Source of the DNA: Luteimicrobium subarcticum
GTDB lineage: Bacteria > Actinomycetota > Actinomycetes > Actinomycetales > Cellulomonadaceae
Length of the DNA: 64,000 nucleotides
NCBI RefSeq assembly: GCF_002798015.1
Contig: NZ_PGTZ01000007.1
Location: forward strand, 452,222-516,221
Direction: 5' to 3'
How positions within the stretch are numbered: the stretch's first letter is position 1; each line of letters begins with the position of its first letter. Positions 28,262-36,387 of the stretch are shown here, one piece after another. The translations under genes and the position numbers were made by a program. The notes under the pieces are model-generated. The model saw only the letters and a program-made list of their open reading frames with translations. It was not told the origin of the DNA and did not search any database.

Positions 28262-30526
28262 TCAGGCGCCGCCAGACCGCTGCTTGGACCGGTGCTCGAG
28301 CGCGCGCCCCAGGTGCTCGAGCAGGAGCGCCGCGGACGTCGTCCCGGGTACGCGGTACTCCGCGATGGTCTCGCCGCCGCCGACCTTGACGGACACGTCG
28401 GACGACCCGAGCACCGCGAACGCGTGCTCGTCGGTGACGTCGTCGCCCAGGTACAGCACGCCCACGGCGCCGAGCTCGGTGCGCAGCGCGTCGAGGGCCT
28501 TGCCCTTGCTCGTGTCGACCACCTGGATCTCGACGACGTCCTTGCCCTCGAGGGTGCCGACGCCGAGCCGCTCGGCGAGCGCCCGGGCGGCCTCGGTGGC
28601 CTGGGCGGCGCCGTCGTGGGTCGACTTGCGGGTGTGCAGCACGGACGCGGTGGGCTTGCGCTCGACCCAGACGCCGGTGTGGCGGCCCGCGATCTCCTCG
28701 AGGCCGTCGGTGATGTGCGCCAGGAGGCTCGCCTGCCCCTCGGTGACCGTGACGTCGCGGCGGTCGAAGCCGACCGCCGTCACGACGCCGCGCTCGGCGC
28801 CGTGGCTGCCGATGAGCAGGGTGCCGAGCGGGGCCCGGCTCAGCTCGGCGAGGGTGGCGAGGTCGCGCCCGGACACGAGCGCGAGGCGTGCCTGCGACTC
28901 GGGCCGTCGGGCGATGCGCCCCAGGGCGCGCGCGGCGCGGGGCGACGTGCGCGACGACGCCGGGTCGTCGACGAGGGGCGCGAGGACGCCGTCGAAGTCG
29001 CTCGCGACGAGCACGAGCCCGTCCGTCGCGGCGAGGTCGTCGAGGGCGCGGACCAGCTCGAGGCTCGGTCCCTCCGTCGCGTCGCCGTCCGCCAGCTCGG
29101 GTGCCACGGGTACCACCGGCATCGCCTCCAGGGTCTCGAGGAAGGTGCGCGACCACTTGGCCACGTCGTCGGTCATGACCTTGCGCCGCAGGCGCCGCAT
29201 GCGCTTGCGCTGCTCCTCGGGCGTCAGGCGCGCGGCGCGCTCGATGACGTCCTTGAGCTCGTCGATGTCGTGCGGGTTGACGAGCAGCGCGCCGTTGAGC
29301 TCGTCGGCGGCGCCCGTGAACTCCGACAGGACGAGCGCCCCGCGGTCGTCGGACCGCGCGGCGATGTACTCCTTCGCGACGAGGTTCATGCCGTCGCGAA
29401 GGCTCGTCACGAGCACGACGTCGGAGGCGCGGTACAGCGCCGCCATCTCCTCGGGCGGGTACGAGTGGTGCAGGTAGTGGATCGCGGCGTGGCCCAGCTC
29501 GCCGTAGTCGCCGTTGATGCGGCCGACGGCGGTCTCCACCTGGTCGCGCAGCTCCTGGTACGCGCCGACGTTCTCGCGGCTCGGGCTCGCGACCTGGACG
29601 AGGGTCGTCTCCTCGACGCCGAGCCGGCCGTCGTGCAGGAGCTCGCCGTAGGCCTTGATGCGGTGCCGGATGCCCTTGGTGTAGTCGAGCCGGTCGACGC
29701 CCAGCATGATGATGTCGGGCTTGCCGAGCTCCTCGCGGATCTGCTCAGCACGGGCGACGACGTCCTCGCGGCGCGCCAGCGCGTCGAACCCCTGCGAGTC
29801 GATCGAGATCGGGAAGGCGGACGCCCGGACCTCGCGGACGGCTCGGCCGGTCTTGTCCTCGAACGCGATGACCTGTCCGCGGGTCGAGTGACGGGTCAGG
29901 CGGCGCACGGTGCGCAGGAAGTTCGCGGCGTCGCCGTTGCGCTGGAAGCCGATGAGGTCCGCGCCGAGCAGCCCCTCGATCACCTGCCGGCGCCAGGGGA
30001 GCTGCGCGAAGATCTCGTACGGCGGGAACGGGATGTGGTCGAAGAACCCGATGCGCACGTCGGGGCGCAGCTCGCGCAGCATCGAGGGGACGAGCTGGAG
30101 CTGGTAGTCGTGCACCCACACGGTGCCGCCCGTCGCGACCTGCACGGCGGCCGCCTCGGCGAAGCGCCGGTTGACTCTCCGGTAGGCGTCCCACCACTGC
30201 CGGTGGAACGCGGGCGGCGCGATGACGTCGTGGTACAGGGGCCAGAGGGTGTCGTTGGAGAAGCCCTCGTAGTACTGCTCGATCTCGTCCGCGTTGAGCG
30301 TGACGGGGACGAGCGTCATGCCGTCCGCCTCGAACGGGTCGGCGTAGAGGTCGGGGCTGCCGTTCCAGCCGACCCACGCGCCGTCGGCCTGCTGCATGAC
30401 GGGCTCGAGCGCGGAGACCAGCCCTCCGGGTGACCTCTTCCAGGAGATCTCGCCGGCGTCGTCGACCGTGAAGTCCACCGGCAGGCGGTTCGCGACGACC
30501 ACCAGTGCGTTTCCTTCGTTGCTCAC
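28262..30526 (-). CDS. otsA-otsB: Fused trehalose-6-phosphate synthase/phosphatase
   Basis: 754 residues carrying both steps of OtsAB trehalose synthesis. Residues ~1-465 are a GT20 synthase: ALVVVANRLPVDF, RSPGGLVSAL, WVHDYQLQLVP, GVDRLDYTKGI, TSLRDGMNLVAKE. Residues ~490-745 are a HAD-type phosphatase: nucleophile motif ASDFDGVLAPL, LVSGRD, GSHGAE, and the metal-site GDDVTDEHAF. The fusion is uncommon in bacteria, where the two are usually separate genes. GTG 30526 has AGGAG upstream and a TACGCT -10 at 30564-30559. Downstream of it is the sugar ABC ATPase gene. Confidence 0.94.
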   Translation of the reverse strand: MSNEGNALVVVANRLPVDFTVDDAGEISWKRSPGGLVSALEPVMQQADGAWVGWNGSPDLYADPFEADGMTLVPVTLNADEIEQYYEGFSNDTLWPLYHDVIAPPAFHRQWWDAYRRVNRRFAEAAAVQVATGGTVWVHDYQLQLVPSMLRELRPDVRIGFFDHIPFPPYEIFAQLPWRRQVIEGLLGADLIGFQRNGDAANFLRTVRRLTRHSTRGQVIAFEDKTGRAVREVRASAFPISIDSQGFDALARREDVVARAEQIREELGKPDIIMLGVDRLDYTKGIRHRIKAYGELLHDGRLGVEETTLVQVASPSRENVGAYQELRDQVETAVGRINGDYGELGHAAIHYLHHSYPPEEMAALYRASDVVLVTSLRDGMNLVAKEYIAARSDDRGALVLSEFTGAADELNGALLVNPHDIDELKDVIERAARLTPEEQRKRMRRLRRKVMTDDVAKWSRTFLETLEAMPVVPVAPELADGDATEGPSLELVRALDDLAATDGLVLVASDFDGVLAPLVDDPASSRTSPRAARALGRIARRPESQARLALVSGRDLATLAELSRAPLGTLLIGSHGAERGVVTAVGFDRRDVTVTEGQASLLAHITDGLEEIAGRHTGVWVERKPTASVLHTRKSTHDGAAQATEAARALAERLGVGTLEGKDVVEIQVVDTSKGKALDALRTELGAVGVLYLGDDVTDEHAFAVLGSSDVSVKVGGGETIAEYRVPGTTSAALLLEHLGRALEHRSKQRSGGA

Positions 30527-30664
30527 GTGGGCCCAGCTCCTGTTCGTCGTGTGCGGCCAGCGTAGCGAGAGACGTCCGCCGACGCTCCGGGTGACGACCA
30601 GGGCGAAGGCCAGGCGACGGCACCGTCACGGTCCCGCCTGCGTGCTCTGTCGGGTTCGCGCCGG

Positions 30665-30670
30665 TACGGT
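30665..30670 (+). promoter_or_regulatory. -10 box (TACGGT) for leaderless Ser/Thr kinase gene
   Basis: TACGGT, six bases (GACGCC), ATG at 30677; no ribosome-binding site. Confidence 0.6.
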
Positions 30671-30676
30671 GACGCC

Positions 30677-32398
30677 ATGACGCGGCGAGCGGTGCGGCCC
30701 GGCGACGACGTGGGCGGGTACACGGTGGTCGCCCGGCTCGGCTCGGGCGCGAACGGCTCGGTGTTCCAGGCCGTCGACGGCGGGGGCACCGCGGTCGCCG
30801 TCAAGGTGCTGCACGGGGCGTCTGCGGACGACGAGGTGGCGCGGGCCCGGCTGGCCCGCGAGGCGGCGACCCTGCGGCGCCTCGACCACCCGGCCGTCGC
30901 GGAGGTGCTCGACGTCGAGCTCGACGGCGAGGAGCCGTTCATCGTGACGCAGCTCGTCGACGGCCGGAGCCTCGAGGACGAGGTCGCCTACCGGGGCCCG
31001 TTCGATGCGGCGCGGCTCGCCGACCTCGCCGACGCGCTGCGTGACGCCCTCGAGGCGGTGCATGCCGCCGACGTCGTGCACCGGGACGTGAAGCCGTCGA
31101 ACATCATGTGCGCCGCGCACGGGCCGGTCCTCGTCGACTTCGGCATCGCGCACGGGCTCGACGACGCGCGGCTCACGTCGACCGGGCTCGTCATGGGCAC
31201 TCCGGGGTACCTCGCGCCCGAGATGCTGACCGGCGCGTCGCCGTCGCAGTCGACGGACTGGTGGGGGTGGGCGGCGTCGCTCGCGTTCGCGGCGACGGGC
31301 CGCGCGCCCTTCGGCGTGACACCCGTGGACGCGGTGCTCGCCCGGGCGCAGACGGGCGCGGCCGACCTGCGCGGGCTGGGGTCGCTGCGCCGCGACGCGC
31401 TCGCGGGAGCCCTCGACCCCGACCCGGCGGCTCGCTGGTCGCCCGCCGAGGTCGTCATCGCCCTGCGGTCGGCGGCCCGGGTCGGCGACGACCCGACCGG
31501 CACCGCGACGCAGGTCATCCACCGCGACGGGCATGCGACGCAGGTCGTGCCGGCCCTCACGGGGGCGGTGAGCGACGGCAGCACCCGCGCCATGGCCGCG
31601 GAGGCCGACGCGTGGACGACCGCGGAGCAGCAGCCGTACGACGCCGCCACCGAGGTGTACGCGCCGTACGACGCGACCGACGCGACCGACGCGACCGACG
31701 GGACCGCGGGCACCGACGGAACGGGAGAGGTCGACGACCTCGCCGAGCTCGGCGTCGGGCACGTCGACCGGGAGACCGCCGACGGGGGCTCCGGCTACGA
31801 GCGTCCCGTCCATCGCGGCCGGCCGTGGCTCGGGACGGCGCTCGCGGCACCGTTCGTCGCGGCGGCGGCGACCTGGCCCGTGACCACGTTCGGCGTCCTC
31901 GCCGTCCTGGTGCTGCTCGCCCGGTACGCCGGTGTGGCGACCGAGTCGCTGCACGGTCGCCGGGAGCGCCGCGGGGTGGGCCGGCGCGACGGAGCGCGGG
32001 TCGTCCTCGCGTCGCCGTGGCACCTGGTGCGCGCGACCATCGGTTCGCTGCCCGCGGTGCTCGTCGCGGCCGCTGCGGGCGTCGCGCTGGTCGTCGTGGC
32101 GTGGTGGGCGCTCGACCGGCGCGTCCTCGTGGACGACGGCGGCGCGAACGCGGCCTGGGTGTACTCGGTCGCGCTGGTGGTCACCATGGTCGTCGCGATC
32201 GTGCTCGCGTGGTTCGGCCCGGGCGCGCGGCTCACCCGCAGCGGGGTACGGGTGCTGCTGGGCCGCCTGCTGCCGACGCGGCGGCGTGCCGTCGTCGTCG
32301 GGCTCCTCGCCCTCGCCGTGGCGGTCGGCCTCGCGGTGCCCGCGCTCACCGGGCACGACGTCGTGTGGTGGCCGCTGCCCAGCGGCCCGGGCGCCTGA
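30677..32398 (+). CDS. Membrane Ser/Thr protein kinase (Hanks type)
   Basis: 573 residues. Kinase domain ~15-275: Gly loop LGSGANGSVFQA, Lys43 in VAVKVL, catalytic VVHRDVKPSN (Asp137), VDFGIAHG, GTPGYLAPEM. A Thr/Asp-rich linker (~290-375) includes three tandem ATD repeats. The C-terminus holds about five membrane helices (ALAAPFVAAAATWPVTTF, FGVLAVLVLLARYAGV, AVLVAAAAGVALVVVAWWAL, VYSVALVVTMVVAIVLAWF, VVVGLLALAVAVGLAVPAL) rather than one helix plus PASTA domains. Substrates are unknown. It is not the PknA/PknB cell-division type. Confidence 0.9.
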   Translation: MTRRAVRPGDDVGGYTVVARLGSGANGSVFQAVDGGGTAVAVKVLHGASADDEVARARLAREAATLRRLDHPAVAEVLDVELDGEEPFIVTQLVDGRSLEDEVAYRGPFDAARLADLADALRDALEAVHAADVVHRDVKPSNIMCAAHGPVLVDFGIAHGLDDARLTSTGLVMGTPGYLAPEMLTGASPSQSTDWWGWAASLAFAATGRAPFGVTPVDAVLARAQTGAADLRGLGSLRRDALAGALDPDPAARWSPAEVVIALRSAARVGDDPTGTATQVIHRDGHATQVVPALTGAVSDGSTRAMAAEADAWTTAEQQPYDAATEVYAPYDATDATDATDGTAGTDGTGEVDDLAELGVGHVDRETADGGSGYERPVHRGRPWLGTALAAPFVAAAATWPVTTFGVLAVLVLLARYAGVATESLHGRRERRGVGRRDGARVVLASPWHLVRATIGSLPAVLVAAAAGVALVVVAWWALDRRVLVDDGGANAAWVYSVALVVTMVVAIVLAWFGPGARLTRSGVRVLLGRLLPTRRRAVVVGLLALAVAVGLAVPALTGHDVVWWPLPSGPGA

Positions 32399-32436
32399 TC
32401 GCCCGCATCCCCAGCCAGGTCACAGGCTCCGCTCGG

Positions 32437-32442
32437 TAGGCT
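32437..32442 (+). promoter_or_regulatory. -10 box (TAGGCT) for DsbA-like gene
   Basis: TAGGCT with a leader of about 85 bases before the ATG at 32535. Confidence 0.45.
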
Positions 32443-32534
32443 GTGCACACGTCGGCCGCGTGCCGACTGCTTGTCGACACCGACGCCTGCGCCGCCGCAG
32501 GGGTCATCAGGCCGCCCGGAGAACAGGACGATCG

Positions 32535-33371
32535 ATGCCCGACCAGAACCTCACCAAGGCGCAGCGCCGCGATGCCGCGCGTGCCGAGGCCCTCGAGCTG
32601 CGCAAGGCCCAGGAGCGCCGTGAACGTCGCAACCGGACGATCACGTTCGTCGTCCTCGGCGTCCTCGTCGTCGCGGTGGCCGTCGCCGTGGTCCTCATCA
32701 TGAAGGCCAACAAGGACGCCAACACGCCGAAGGCGCTGTCGGAGGTCACCGCCCCGAAGACCGCCAACTCGATCGACGACGGCGGGGGCGTCCCGTTCGG
32801 CAAGGACGGCGTCGCCGGCACCACGACGGACGGTGCAGTCACGGTCGACCTCTACTACGACTACATGTGCCCGGTGTGCGGCCAGTTCGAAAAGGTCAAC
32901 CAGGCCGACATCGACTCGATGCGCGCAGCGGGCGAGATCACGTTCGTCGCGCACCCGGTGACGTTCCTCGACGACCGGTCGCAGGGCACCGAGTACTCGA
33001 CCCGTGCCGCCAACGCGTTCGCGACCGTCGCCGACGCCGAGCCCGACAAGGCGCTCGCCCTCCACGAGGCGCTCTACGCGAACCGTCCCGAGGAGAACAC
33101 CAAGGGTCCGACGGACGACCAGATCAAGAGCATCGCCGAGCAGGCCGGTGTCTCCGACAAGGTCGCCGACACCTTCACGGACAAGAAGTTCTCGGACTGG
33201 GCCGACGCGTGGACCACGCAGATCCTCGGCGACAAGGATCTCGCCAACCCCTCGTCCGGCAGCTTCGGGACCCCCACCATCCTCATCAACGGCAAGATGT
33301 GGGGCACGAACGCGGAGTGGAACACCGCCGGTGCGCTCAAGGCTGCCGTCGAGGCGGCTGCCAAGGGCTGA
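32535..33371 (+). CDS. Membrane-anchored DsbA-like thioredoxin-fold protein
   Basis: 278 residues. A basic cytoplasmic start (KAQRRDAARAEALELRKAQER), one membrane helix (ITFVVLGVLVVAVAVAVVLI), then an extracytoplasmic thioredoxin fold with the redox motif CPVC in YYDYMCPVCGQFE and the cis-Pro loop GSFGTPTILING. This is the DsbA/Thioredoxin_4 group that introduces or isomerises disulphides in exported proteins. Similar anchored proteins are common in actinobacteria. The nearby small secreted protein at 34091 has four cysteines and could be a client, but this is only inference. Confidence 0.9.
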   Translation: MPDQNLTKAQRRDAARAEALELRKAQERRERRNRTITFVVLGVLVVAVAVAVVLIMKANKDANTPKALSEVTAPKTANSIDDGGGVPFGKDGVAGTTTDGAVTVDLYYDYMCPVCGQFEKVNQADIDSMRAAGEITFVAHPVTFLDDRSQGTEYSTRAANAFATVADAEPDKALALHEALYANRPEENTKGPTDDQIKSIAEQAGVSDKVADTFTDKKFSDWADAWTTQILGDKDLANPSSGSFGTPTILINGKMWGTNAEWNTAGALKAAVEAAAKG

Positions 33372-33389
33372 GGTCGACGTCTCACACGG

Positions 33390-33422
33390 GCGGGCGCCCG
33401 GCCGGGTAGGCTGGGCGCCCGC
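33390..33422. promoter_or_regulatory. Hairpin containing tRNA-Thr -10 box
   Basis: GCGGGCGCCC (33390-33399) and GGGCGCCCGC (33413-33422) form a perfect 10-bp stem around TAGGCT (33407-33412), the likely -10 of the tRNA gene whose 5' end is 13 bases downstream. The stem may also end transcription of the DsbA-like gene. Confidence 0.5.
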
Positions 33423-33424
33423 AC

Positions 33425-33497
33425 GCCGCCTTAGCTCAGCTGGTAGAGCACTCGCCTTGTAAGCGAAAGGTCGTCGGTTCGAACCCGACAGGCGGCT
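33425..33497 (+). tRNA. tRNA-Thr (anticodon UGU)
   Basis: 73-nt cloverleaf: acceptor GCCGCCT/AGGCGGC, D-arm GCTC...GAGC, anticodon stem CTCGC/GCGAA with loop CTTGTAA (anticodon TGT), T-arm GTCGG TTCGAAC CCGAC. The outermost anticodon-stem pair (27-43) is a C-A mismatch. CCA is not encoded (TCCC follows). It reads ACA and ACG-class threonine codons by wobble. Confidence 0.95.
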
Positions 33498-33501
33498 CCC
33501 T

Positions 33502-33538
33502 GCGCCGCAGGTCAGAGGCTATCTCTGGCCTGCGGCGC
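33502..33538 (+). terminator. Terminator after tRNA-Thr
   Basis: 16-bp stem with one G-T pair (33502-33517 with 33523-33538), loop GCTAT, four bases after the tRNA. Confidence 0.8.
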
Positions 33539-33579
33539 TCTCCGTTACACGACGAAGACCCACCGGAAACCCACCCCTT

Positions 33580-33862
33580 TCACTCCGAGAAGCGTTCGAG
33601 GACGGCCCGGAAGTCGGGCGCCAGGTCCGGCGCCTCGACCGTCGCCACCTCTCGCAGGCATGTAGTCGCGGACGGGAACACGAGGCTCTACGGACTGCCG
33701 TCGAGCGCCTCCACCGACCGCTTGAGCGCGAGCTCCACGGCCTTGGTCCCGGACCACCGTCGCCGTGAATCGCGAGCGTGCGGTCGTCGAGGTCGTGAAT
33801 CGCTCCCGTCGCTAGATGATCACGGAACGGGTCTGCCCGCGGGTCTATGCGGAAGCGTGTCG
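33580..33862 (-). pseudogene. Broken gene remnant, unknown function
   Basis: On the minus strand one frame reads RIDPRADPFRDHLATG and AIHDLDDRTLAIHGDG, then sense continues only after a one-base shift near 33750 as GTKAVELALKRSVEALDG. That frame is interrupted by TAG at 33690-33688 and then reads SLVFPSATTCLREV and VEAPDLAPDFRAVLERFSE to a TGA at 33582-33580. The two segments look protein-like, with a frameshift and an in-frame stop, so this is probably a decayed gene. The family is not recognised, and the 5' limit is uncertain. Confidence 0.45.
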
Positions 33863-34090
33863 CGCGCGCCGTAAGCACGGGCGTCCGGCCCGACCGGGGG
33901 AAGCCACTGAGATGCCCCCGAGAGACGAGGGCGCCCCTCGATGTGTCGTCGTCGGTAACTGACGCTGTCAACAACTCCGTCCATCTGTGAGCACTTGGTG
34001 TCGGCAGCCGCGCGAGGGCCGAGGCGAAAATGCCGAGTTGGACGTGTATGGTTGGCATGTCCTATTCAAGCATTTGGGGGTAGATCAAGC

Positions 34091-34402
34091 GTGAAGAGCA
34101 ACATCGTGCGTTCTATGGCAGTCGGCGCGGTCCTGGTCGCCGGAACGGTCGTGAGTGTCGGGGGTGCAGAAGCGTCGTCCGTGCCCGGCGCTGGCGACTG
34201 CAACCCTGCTGGCGTAAGCGTGAGCAACAAGACCGTGTCGTTTGCCCAGACCTGTGGCGCGGGCGCAAAGGTTCGCTACAAGGTTGACTGCTCGTTCCAG
34301 GCGGACAAGGAGGTCGTCGTGACCTGGGCGGGCGCCCAGTCCAAGCTCACCAAGCTCTCGTGTGCGATCGGCATCGGTGGATACTCCTCGACTGTTCTCT
34401 GA
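34091..34402 (+). CDS. Small secreted four-cysteine protein, unknown function
   Basis: 103 residues, not recognised. A signal peptide is clear: KSNIVRSM, hydrophobic AVGAVLVAGTVVSVGG, and a likely cut at AEA|SS. The mature part of about 75 residues has four cysteines (GDCN, QTCG, VDCS, LSCA), probably two disulphides, and looks beta-rich. GTG 34091 is supported by GGGGG about ten bases upstream and because translation from there begins the signal. Codon use is less GC-rich than neighbours. It lies alone between two terminator-like hairpins in the island beside tRNA-Thr. Confidence 0.7.
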   Translation: MKSNIVRSMAVGAVLVAGTVVSVGGAEASSVPGAGDCNPAGVSVSNKTVSFAQTCGAGAKVRYKVDCSFQADKEVVVTWAGAQSKLTKLSCAIGIGGYSSTVL

Positions 34403-34433
34403 TTCGAGCAGTTGCCCCTCTGGGGTTCGCAAG

Positions 34434-34470
34434 ACGAACGGCCCTCGTCGTACCGATGGGGGCCGTTCGT
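34434..34470 (+). terminator. Terminator after the small secreted protein gene
   Basis: 11-bp stem ACGAACGGCCC / GGGCCGTTCGT with a 15-base loop, 31 bases after the stop. Confidence 0.65.
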
Positions 34471-34497
34471 CGTTCGCGGGCGCTCTCTCCTGTTCGC

Positions 34498-34543
34498 ATA
34501 CCTAGTGCTTCAAGGTATCGTGACGCCTAGAGGCGCAAGGTAT
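34498..34543 (+). promoter_or_regulatory. PadR-type operator candidate (AGGTAT repeats)
   Basis: ATACCT-N9-AGGTAT (34498-34518) is an inverted repeat, and a further AGGTAT sits at 34538-34543 within a second CAAGGTAT. These lie directly before the PadR gene and are likely self-regulatory sites. Confidence 0.5.
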
Positions 34544-34562
34544 GCGCCGGGGCGGAGCGGAC

Positions 34563-34925
34563 GTGCGCATCGAGAAGGACCTGGTGGCCGCCGCAGCGGC
34601 GCCCCTCGTGCTCGGCATCCTGGCGGAGGGGGAGTCCTACGGGTACGCGATCCTCCAGCGGGTCACGGAGCTCTCCGACGGCCGCATGACCTGGACCGAC
34701 GGCATGCTCTACCCCCTCCTGCACCGGCTCGAGCGGCTCGGGCTCGTCGAGGCGTCGTGGATCACGGCGCCCACGGGCCGCCGGCGGAAGGTCTACGCGA
34801 TCACCGCGGACGGGCGCGCCGAGCTCGCCGAGCGGCGCGACCAGTGGGCCGTGGTCAGTGCGGCGCTCGGTCGCGTGTGGGACGTCGCGGGCGGTACGGC
34901 CACGCCGGCGCAGGGGTGGGCATGA
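34563..34925 (+). CDS. PadR-family transcriptional regulator
   Basis: 120 residues from GTG 34563; an ATG at 34542 would add seven residues but overlaps an operator-like repeat. Winged helix: PLVLGILAEGESYGYAILQR, MTWTDGMLYPLLHRLERLGL, then TGRRRKVYAITADGRAELAE and a short C-terminal helix. PadR proteins usually repress an adjacent membrane-protein gene and release on ligand or membrane stress. Its stop overlaps the next gene as ATGA, the standard pairing with a permease-prefix protein. Confidence 0.9.
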   Translation: MRIEKDLVAAAAAPLVLGILAEGESYGYAILQRVTELSDGRMTWTDGMLYPLLHRLERLGLVEASWITAPTGRRRKVYAITADGRAELAERRDQWAVVSAALGRVWDVAGGTATPAQGWA

Positions 34926-36343
34926 GCCGCGCGCGCGACGAGACGCTCGTGCCCGACGGGACCCTCGACGAGCAGATCGACGCCTGGCGCGCGTACGCCC
35001 GTCGTGCGCGGGCCGTCGACGCCCCGGACGTCGACGAGCTCGAGGACCACCTCCGCGACCAGGTCGCCGACCTCGTGCGCTCCGGGCTGAGCGAGCGTGA
35101 GGCGTTCCTCGTCGCCGTCGGGCGGCTCGGCGCGCTCGACGACGTCTCCCGCGAGTTCGCTCGCGAGCACTCGGAACGTCTCTGGAAGCAGCTCGTCCTG
35201 TGGGACGAGCCCGGCACCGGCCCGGCCGGGGAGTCCGTGCGGCGGCGCAGCCTCGTCCGGGCCCTCGCGCTCGCAGGCGGTGCGGCCTTGGCGCTCAAGC
35301 TGCCGACCCTGTTCGGGATCTCGTTCGGCGGGGGGTCGGACGGGACGGTCGACGAGTCCGACGTCATGTTCTACCTGATCAACGTCTCCGCCCTCGTGCT
35401 GCCGTTCCTCGGCGCGTACCTCGCGCTCGACCGGGCGATGCCGTGGCGGCGGGTGCTCGGGATGCTGGTCGCGCCGGCCGCGGTGCTCGTCGCGGCCGCG
35501 AACCTCTACCCCTACGAGCCGACCGGCGCGACGGCGATCCTCACCGCGATCCACCTGCCGGTCGCCCTCTGGACGCTCGTCGGGGTGGCGTACGTCGGCG
35601 GCGACTGGCGCTCGGCCTCCCGGCGCATGGACTTCGTCCGGTTCACCGGGGAGTGGGTCGTCTACTACGCGCTCGTCGCGCTCGGCGGGGGTGTGCTCAC
35701 CGGTGTCGTCGTGGCGGGGTTCACGGCGCTCGGTGTCGACGTGACCGGCTTCGTGTCGAGCTGGCTCGTGCCGTGCGGCGCCGCGGGCGCCGTCGTCGTC
35801 GCGGCCTGGCTCGTCGAGGCCAAGCAGGCCGTCGTCGAGAACGTCGCCCCCGTGCTCGCGCGGGTGTTCACCCCGCTCGTGACGGCCGTCGTCCTGGCCC
35901 TGCTCGTCGCGACGCTCGTGCGCTGGGACGGTGCGGACGTCGACCGCGGGCTCCTGATCCTGGTGGACGTCCTGCTCGCGCTCGTCCTCGGGCTGCTGCT
36001 CTACGTCGTCTCGGCGCGCGAGCCGGCCGCCCGGCCCGGGGCGTTCGACCGGCTGCAGCTCGGGCTCGTGGTCGCCGCGCTCGCGACCGACGTCGTCATG
36101 CTCGCCGCGATGCTCACCCGGACGGCCGAGTACGGGCTGAGCCCCAACAAGGTCGCCGCGCTCGGGCTCGACGCCGTGCTGCTCGGGAACCTCGTGCGGG
36201 CCGCGATGCTGCAGCGCGACTTCCTGCGCGGCCGGGTCCGCGCGGCCGCGCTCGAGCGCTGGCAGACGACCTACCTGCCGGTCTTCGGGGCGTGGGCGGC
36301 CGTGGTCGTCGTGACGTTCGGGCCGGCCTTCGGCTTCGTGTGA
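34922..36343 (+). CDS. Permease-prefix-domain membrane protein
   Basis: 473 residues. The N-terminus (~15-85) is the permease prefix domain 1: DEQIDAWRAYARRARA, DELEDHLRDQVADLVRSGLSEREAFLVAVGRLG, found on PadR-linked membrane proteins. The remainder has about ten hydrophobic helices, such as FYLINVSALVLPFLGAYLAL and VVYYALVALGGGVLTGVVV. Function is unknown; the PadR partner and fused sensor-like prefix suggest an envelope or export role. It is translationally coupled to the PadR gene. Confidence 0.82.
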   Translation: MSRARDETLVPDGTLDEQIDAWRAYARRARAVDAPDVDELEDHLRDQVADLVRSGLSEREAFLVAVGRLGALDDVSREFAREHSERLWKQLVLWDEPGTGPAGESVRRRSLVRALALAGGAALALKLPTLFGISFGGGSDGTVDESDVMFYLINVSALVLPFLGAYLALDRAMPWRRVLGMLVAPAAVLVAAANLYPYEPTGATAILTAIHLPVALWTLVGVAYVGGDWRSASRRMDFVRFTGEWVVYYALVALGGGVLTGVVVAGFTALGVDVTGFVSSWLVPCGAAGAVVVAAWLVEAKQAVVENVAPVLARVFTPLVTAVVLALLVATLVRWDGADVDRGLLILVDVLLALVLGLLLYVVSAREPAARPGAFDRLQLGLVVAALATDVVMLAAMLTRTAEYGLSPNKVAALGLDAVLLGNLVRAAMLQRDFLRGRVRAAALERWQTTYLPVFGAWAAVVVVTFGPAFGFV

Positions 36344-36375
36344 CCCGTCCGGGGGTCGTGTCGGAGGGCAGTCGT

Positions 36376-36381
36376 TAGGGT
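36376..36381 (+). promoter_or_regulatory. -10 box (TAGGGT) for leaderless ABC exporter operon
   Basis: TAGGGT, six bases (GGCCCG), GTG at 36388. Confidence 0.6.
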
Positions 36382-36387
36382 GGCCCG

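Larger units (their letters stand above)
33498..34090. other. Lower-GC region after tRNA-Thr with decayed coding sequence
   Basis: 593 bases without an intact gene: a hairpin terminator (33502-33538), a broken minus-strand gene (about 33580-33862) and the promoter region of the small secreted gene. Base composition is visibly less GC-rich than the rest of the window. No integrase and no copy of the tRNA 3' end is seen on the far side. Confidence 0.6.

Noticed and set aside
33545-33757. Minus-strand frame ending VKGVGFRWVF as a response-regulator tail
   Set aside because: The ending resembles an OmpR winged helix, but no receiver or other helix precedes it and a different frame in the same DNA is more protein-like. 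It is treated as part of the decayed patch.
33425-34560. Attachment-site duplication of the tRNA-Thr 3' end
   Set aside because: I looked for a second copy of the GGTTCGAACCCGACAGGC-type end across the patch and found none, so an intact integrated element is not supported.
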